NCBI RefSeq assembly: GCF_048544455.1
Contig: NC_133537.1
Coordinates: forward strand, 314,422,238-314,486,237
DNA: 64,000 bases
DNA from: Silene latifolia
Taxonomy: Eukaryota; Streptophyta; Magnoliopsida; Caryophyllales; Caryophyllaceae
Reading direction: 5' to 3'
The position numbers and the translations under genes are program-made. Under the pieces are notes generated by a model that did no database searches, had not been told where the DNA came from, and saw only the letters and a program-made list of their open reading frames with translations. How positions within the stretch are numbered: the first letter of the stretch is position 1; every line of letters begins with the position of its first letter. This document shows positions 62,031 to 64,000 of this stretch, piece after piece.

Positions 62031-62210
62031 CACTAGATCGAGTACAGGCCACTCGATCGAGTAAGGGACTTACTCGATCGAGTAGGTGAAGATCAGAAGC
62101 ACGTAAAACAAATCATCAGGGCTACTCGATCGAGTAGCTAAGGTACTCGATCGAGTGCCCCCTTACTCGATCGAGTACCGAGGATACTCGATCGAGTACC
62201 CCAATTCTCA
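62031..62210. repeat. ACTCGATCGAGT cluster in the leader of the coding-less element
   Basis: About seven copies of CTCGATCGAGT with irregular spacing, at the position corresponding to the gag-proximal leader of the autonomous element (53270-53545). Confidence 0.8.
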
Positions 62211-63149
62211 GCACTGTCCAGATTTCGTAAAACAGTCATAACTCACTCATTTCTTGGTCGTTTTGGGCGTGTGACCTATCGTTAGAATCGTAAAAGGACA
62301 AGCTATCACCTCCAATTGGAATCACATCAAAATCATTTATGAATCTCAAGTTATAACAGTTTAAAGACAACCTCTTTATAATCGAAAAATACAACTACTT
62401 GATTTTACTTCCAAACAACTTAAACAACAACCAAGCAAACAAAACCAGTCCAAAACTCATAAAACCAGTATTCATAATCATATGTTACTATTTTCAAAAG
62501 CCAAACAACAACATTCATCATGCACATAACTTATCTAACTTGCCAATTATGACTTACTCACATGTTTTTATTCTATCACTTTTCGTAAACCAAAATCACA
62601 AATACATGACATCAAGTCCCCTATTCACATGTTACTACCACGATGATTCATCTTTTCCACTAATTCATCCATCATACCACATATTTATCCACCATATTCG
62701 TTCAACATATTCACTCAAAGACATGTTCAATTCACACTCCCAACCTTACGTACTTTTACTCAACACGACAACAACAACATGTAGACTTACACATCGCTTT
62801 ATATATATATATATATAGACAAAACACTTTTCCCTTACATAACTATAACATGCCAAATTACATGTATCAATCATTATACTTTCATGCTTTACAATCCACC
62901 AACATATAATTCACGTCATCATCATCAATTCATGCAACATACTACTACATAGATACACACAGCACACAATAAGCACATAACGATCCCGACACATATCCCA
63001 TGGTGACCGGTTCAAAATTGTAGGGCGAGTTCGCGACTTTAGGACGTCTCCCAAGTCTTTGCATTAGCTCCTACAACCTTTACCCCGGGTTCATTTTAAT
63101 TGACTCCCTAGATTCATTAGATTCATTGGTTACGGGTTTCGGGATCGTC
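62211..63149. other. Leader region of the coding-less element
   Basis: Non-coding. The last 200 bp (GATCCCGACACATATCCCAT onward, from about 62982) match the leader next to the PBS of the first element (53845-54012). A short (TA)n lies near 62802-62817. Confidence 0.6.
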
Positions 63150-63161
63150 GCTCTGATACCA
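63150..63161 (-). other. Primer binding site of the coding-less element
   Basis: The minus strand reads TGGTATCAGAGC, a perfect initiator tRNA-Met type PBS, so the element retains reverse-transcription signals despite having no genes. Confidence 0.85.
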
Positions 63162-63163
63162 TT

Positions 63164-64000
63164 TGTAACACCCCATACTCCAAGTGCCTTACCAGGACCA
63201 CTCGGGTATAAGGATGCCACCATCTCGGTTACCCGAGGCATGATAACCATAAGACAATGAAGAAACATACTTAATTAAATAAGTTTAAGTGATTACATTA
63301 CAAACCAATCAAGCAAAATACAACTGTTCTCAAACTATAAACCAACGAAAGGAACTGTCCTAACAAACACACGGCGGAAGACTAAAGACTACGATATGTG
63401 ATGACTCCATCCCAGACTAGATCCCACGCGTATCCAAGATATACCGCCAAGCAATCGCTCACCACCCCGAATGGATCACCCGCAGTTTTTAAAACATTTA
63501 AACGGGGTCGAGTACTAATCACACAACTCAATATACATCAACAATAAGATAAACAGACATTTGAAATCACACACACACACACACACCACCAACCAATTCC
63601 CATCATCTCAATATCGATCGTCCACTTTGGACCGGCCCGCGATGGGGGACCGCAGCCCGTTCCCACCTAAGCCCCGCTCATCATACCGAGCGATAACCCT
63701 GTCCCATTAATGTGCACATCCCCTTCCGTGGCGGGTTCCACGAAGGGCGAAACTAGGGCGTGAGATCACTCCCGCAAGTGACCCCACTCAGCCGAGAACG
63801 CATCTCGAGAGCCATCAACAAACACAACCACAATCACAATCACAATCACAATCATCATATCAAACAACTAACTACAGCACATCACCAATATCCCATTATG
63901 GGACTAATACTGAGTAGGAAATCCTACCTGGAAAGCATAATTATCAGACGGTATCTACAGCTGTATCAAAAAGGCTCTTCTACAAAACCTCCTCCTATCA
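63164..64000 (-). repeat. Right LTR of the coding-less element (truncated by window end)
   Basis: Matches 57287-58150 with many small indels (for example one C fewer in the initial TGTAACACCCC). It includes (AC)n at about 63568-63588. Confidence 0.85.

Larger units (their letters stand above)
41925..64000 (+). mobile_element. Athila-like Ty3/gypsy element, twice interrupted, right end beyond window
   Basis: LTR 41925-43480 (TGATAGCGTC...CGCGTATCA), then a PBS, gag, protease, RT, RNase H and integrase on the plus strand. The PBS and the DLGA-type protease are typical of the Athila lineage. Coding is interrupted at 46896 and again at 57287 by two members of another LTR family. The remainder of integrase, any env-like region and the right LTR are not in the window. 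Confidence 0.8.
57287..64000 (-). mobile_element. Second member of the Tekay-like LTR family, coding-less, right end beyond window
   Basis: Left LTR 57287-58720, right LTR from 63164 past the window end, PBS 63150-63161. The interior (58721-63149, about 4.4 kb) has the family's polypurine tract and leader motifs but no gag-pol ORF of any size. It is best read as a non-autonomous LARD-type derivative or a very decayed copy. The left target site is CCAAG at 57282-57286; the right copy is not visible. Confidence 0.75.

Overview
The window looks like repeat-dominated nuclear DNA from a flowering plant. It contains several plant-type transposable elements nested in one another: a FAR1-type Mutator-like element, and Tat, chromovirus and Athila lineages of Ty3/gypsy. 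It also has spliceosomal GT-AG introns, MITEs and AT-rich spacers. The combination of element types and the abundant ACTCGATCGAGT-type motifs suggest a caryophyllid such as a pink-family plant, but this is an impression from memory, not proven. I see no convincing conventional host gene; the only candidate is a 54-codon ORF at 39410-39574. Nearly all coding sequence belongs to mobile elements and most of it carries stops or frameshifts.

Layout. (1) 1-13542 is a Mutator-like composite. A plus-strand, multi-exon Ulp1-type (C48) protease gene with two tandem peptidase-like regions runs 370-7031. A 123-aa coiled-coil ORF lies at 8412-8783. A convergent minus-strand FAR1/MULE transposase with DDE and SWIM regions and a zinc knuckle runs 13318-9572. 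This resembles the Ulp1-carrying 'Kaonashi' MULE type. (2) 13543-28959 is a complete, minus-strand Tat/Ogre-lineage retrotransposon (LTRs of about 2.4 kb, TSD GTTAT, dual RNase H). It sits about 10 bp upstream of the TATA box of the MULE transposase. It carries an intron-containing antisense gene of the plant-mobile-domain type with its own TATA box. (3) 28965-41924 is a mosaic of old repeats: a 2.4-kb solo LTR with TSD ATGAT, a Stowaway-type MITE, a TTAA-flanked MITE, a foldback, a copia-like LTR with an internal ~190-bp repeat, microsatellites, and a perfect 42-bp inverted repeat upstream of the small ORF. (4) 41925 to the window end is a plus-strand Athila-like element. It is split inside its reverse transcriptase by a complete chromovirus (Tekay-like) element at 46896-55488 (TSD AAAAC) and inside its integrase by a second, apparently coding-less member of the same LTR family (57287 to beyond 64000).

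A common theme is that each element family carries its own private cluster of short, mostly palindromic motifs in transcribed but non-coding or weakly constrained DNA. These are TGTTACWGTAACA in the MULE, GAAGAGGCGCAGCAG..TGCTGCGTC in the Tat element, ACTCGATCGAGT in the chromovirus family and CACCGGAGCCTGCGGT in the Athila-like element. A possible fifth is TGTCGAAC..CTGTTCGAA in an older repeat. This convergence is the observation most worth following up. Boundaries and exon joins were read by eye and are approximate where stated.
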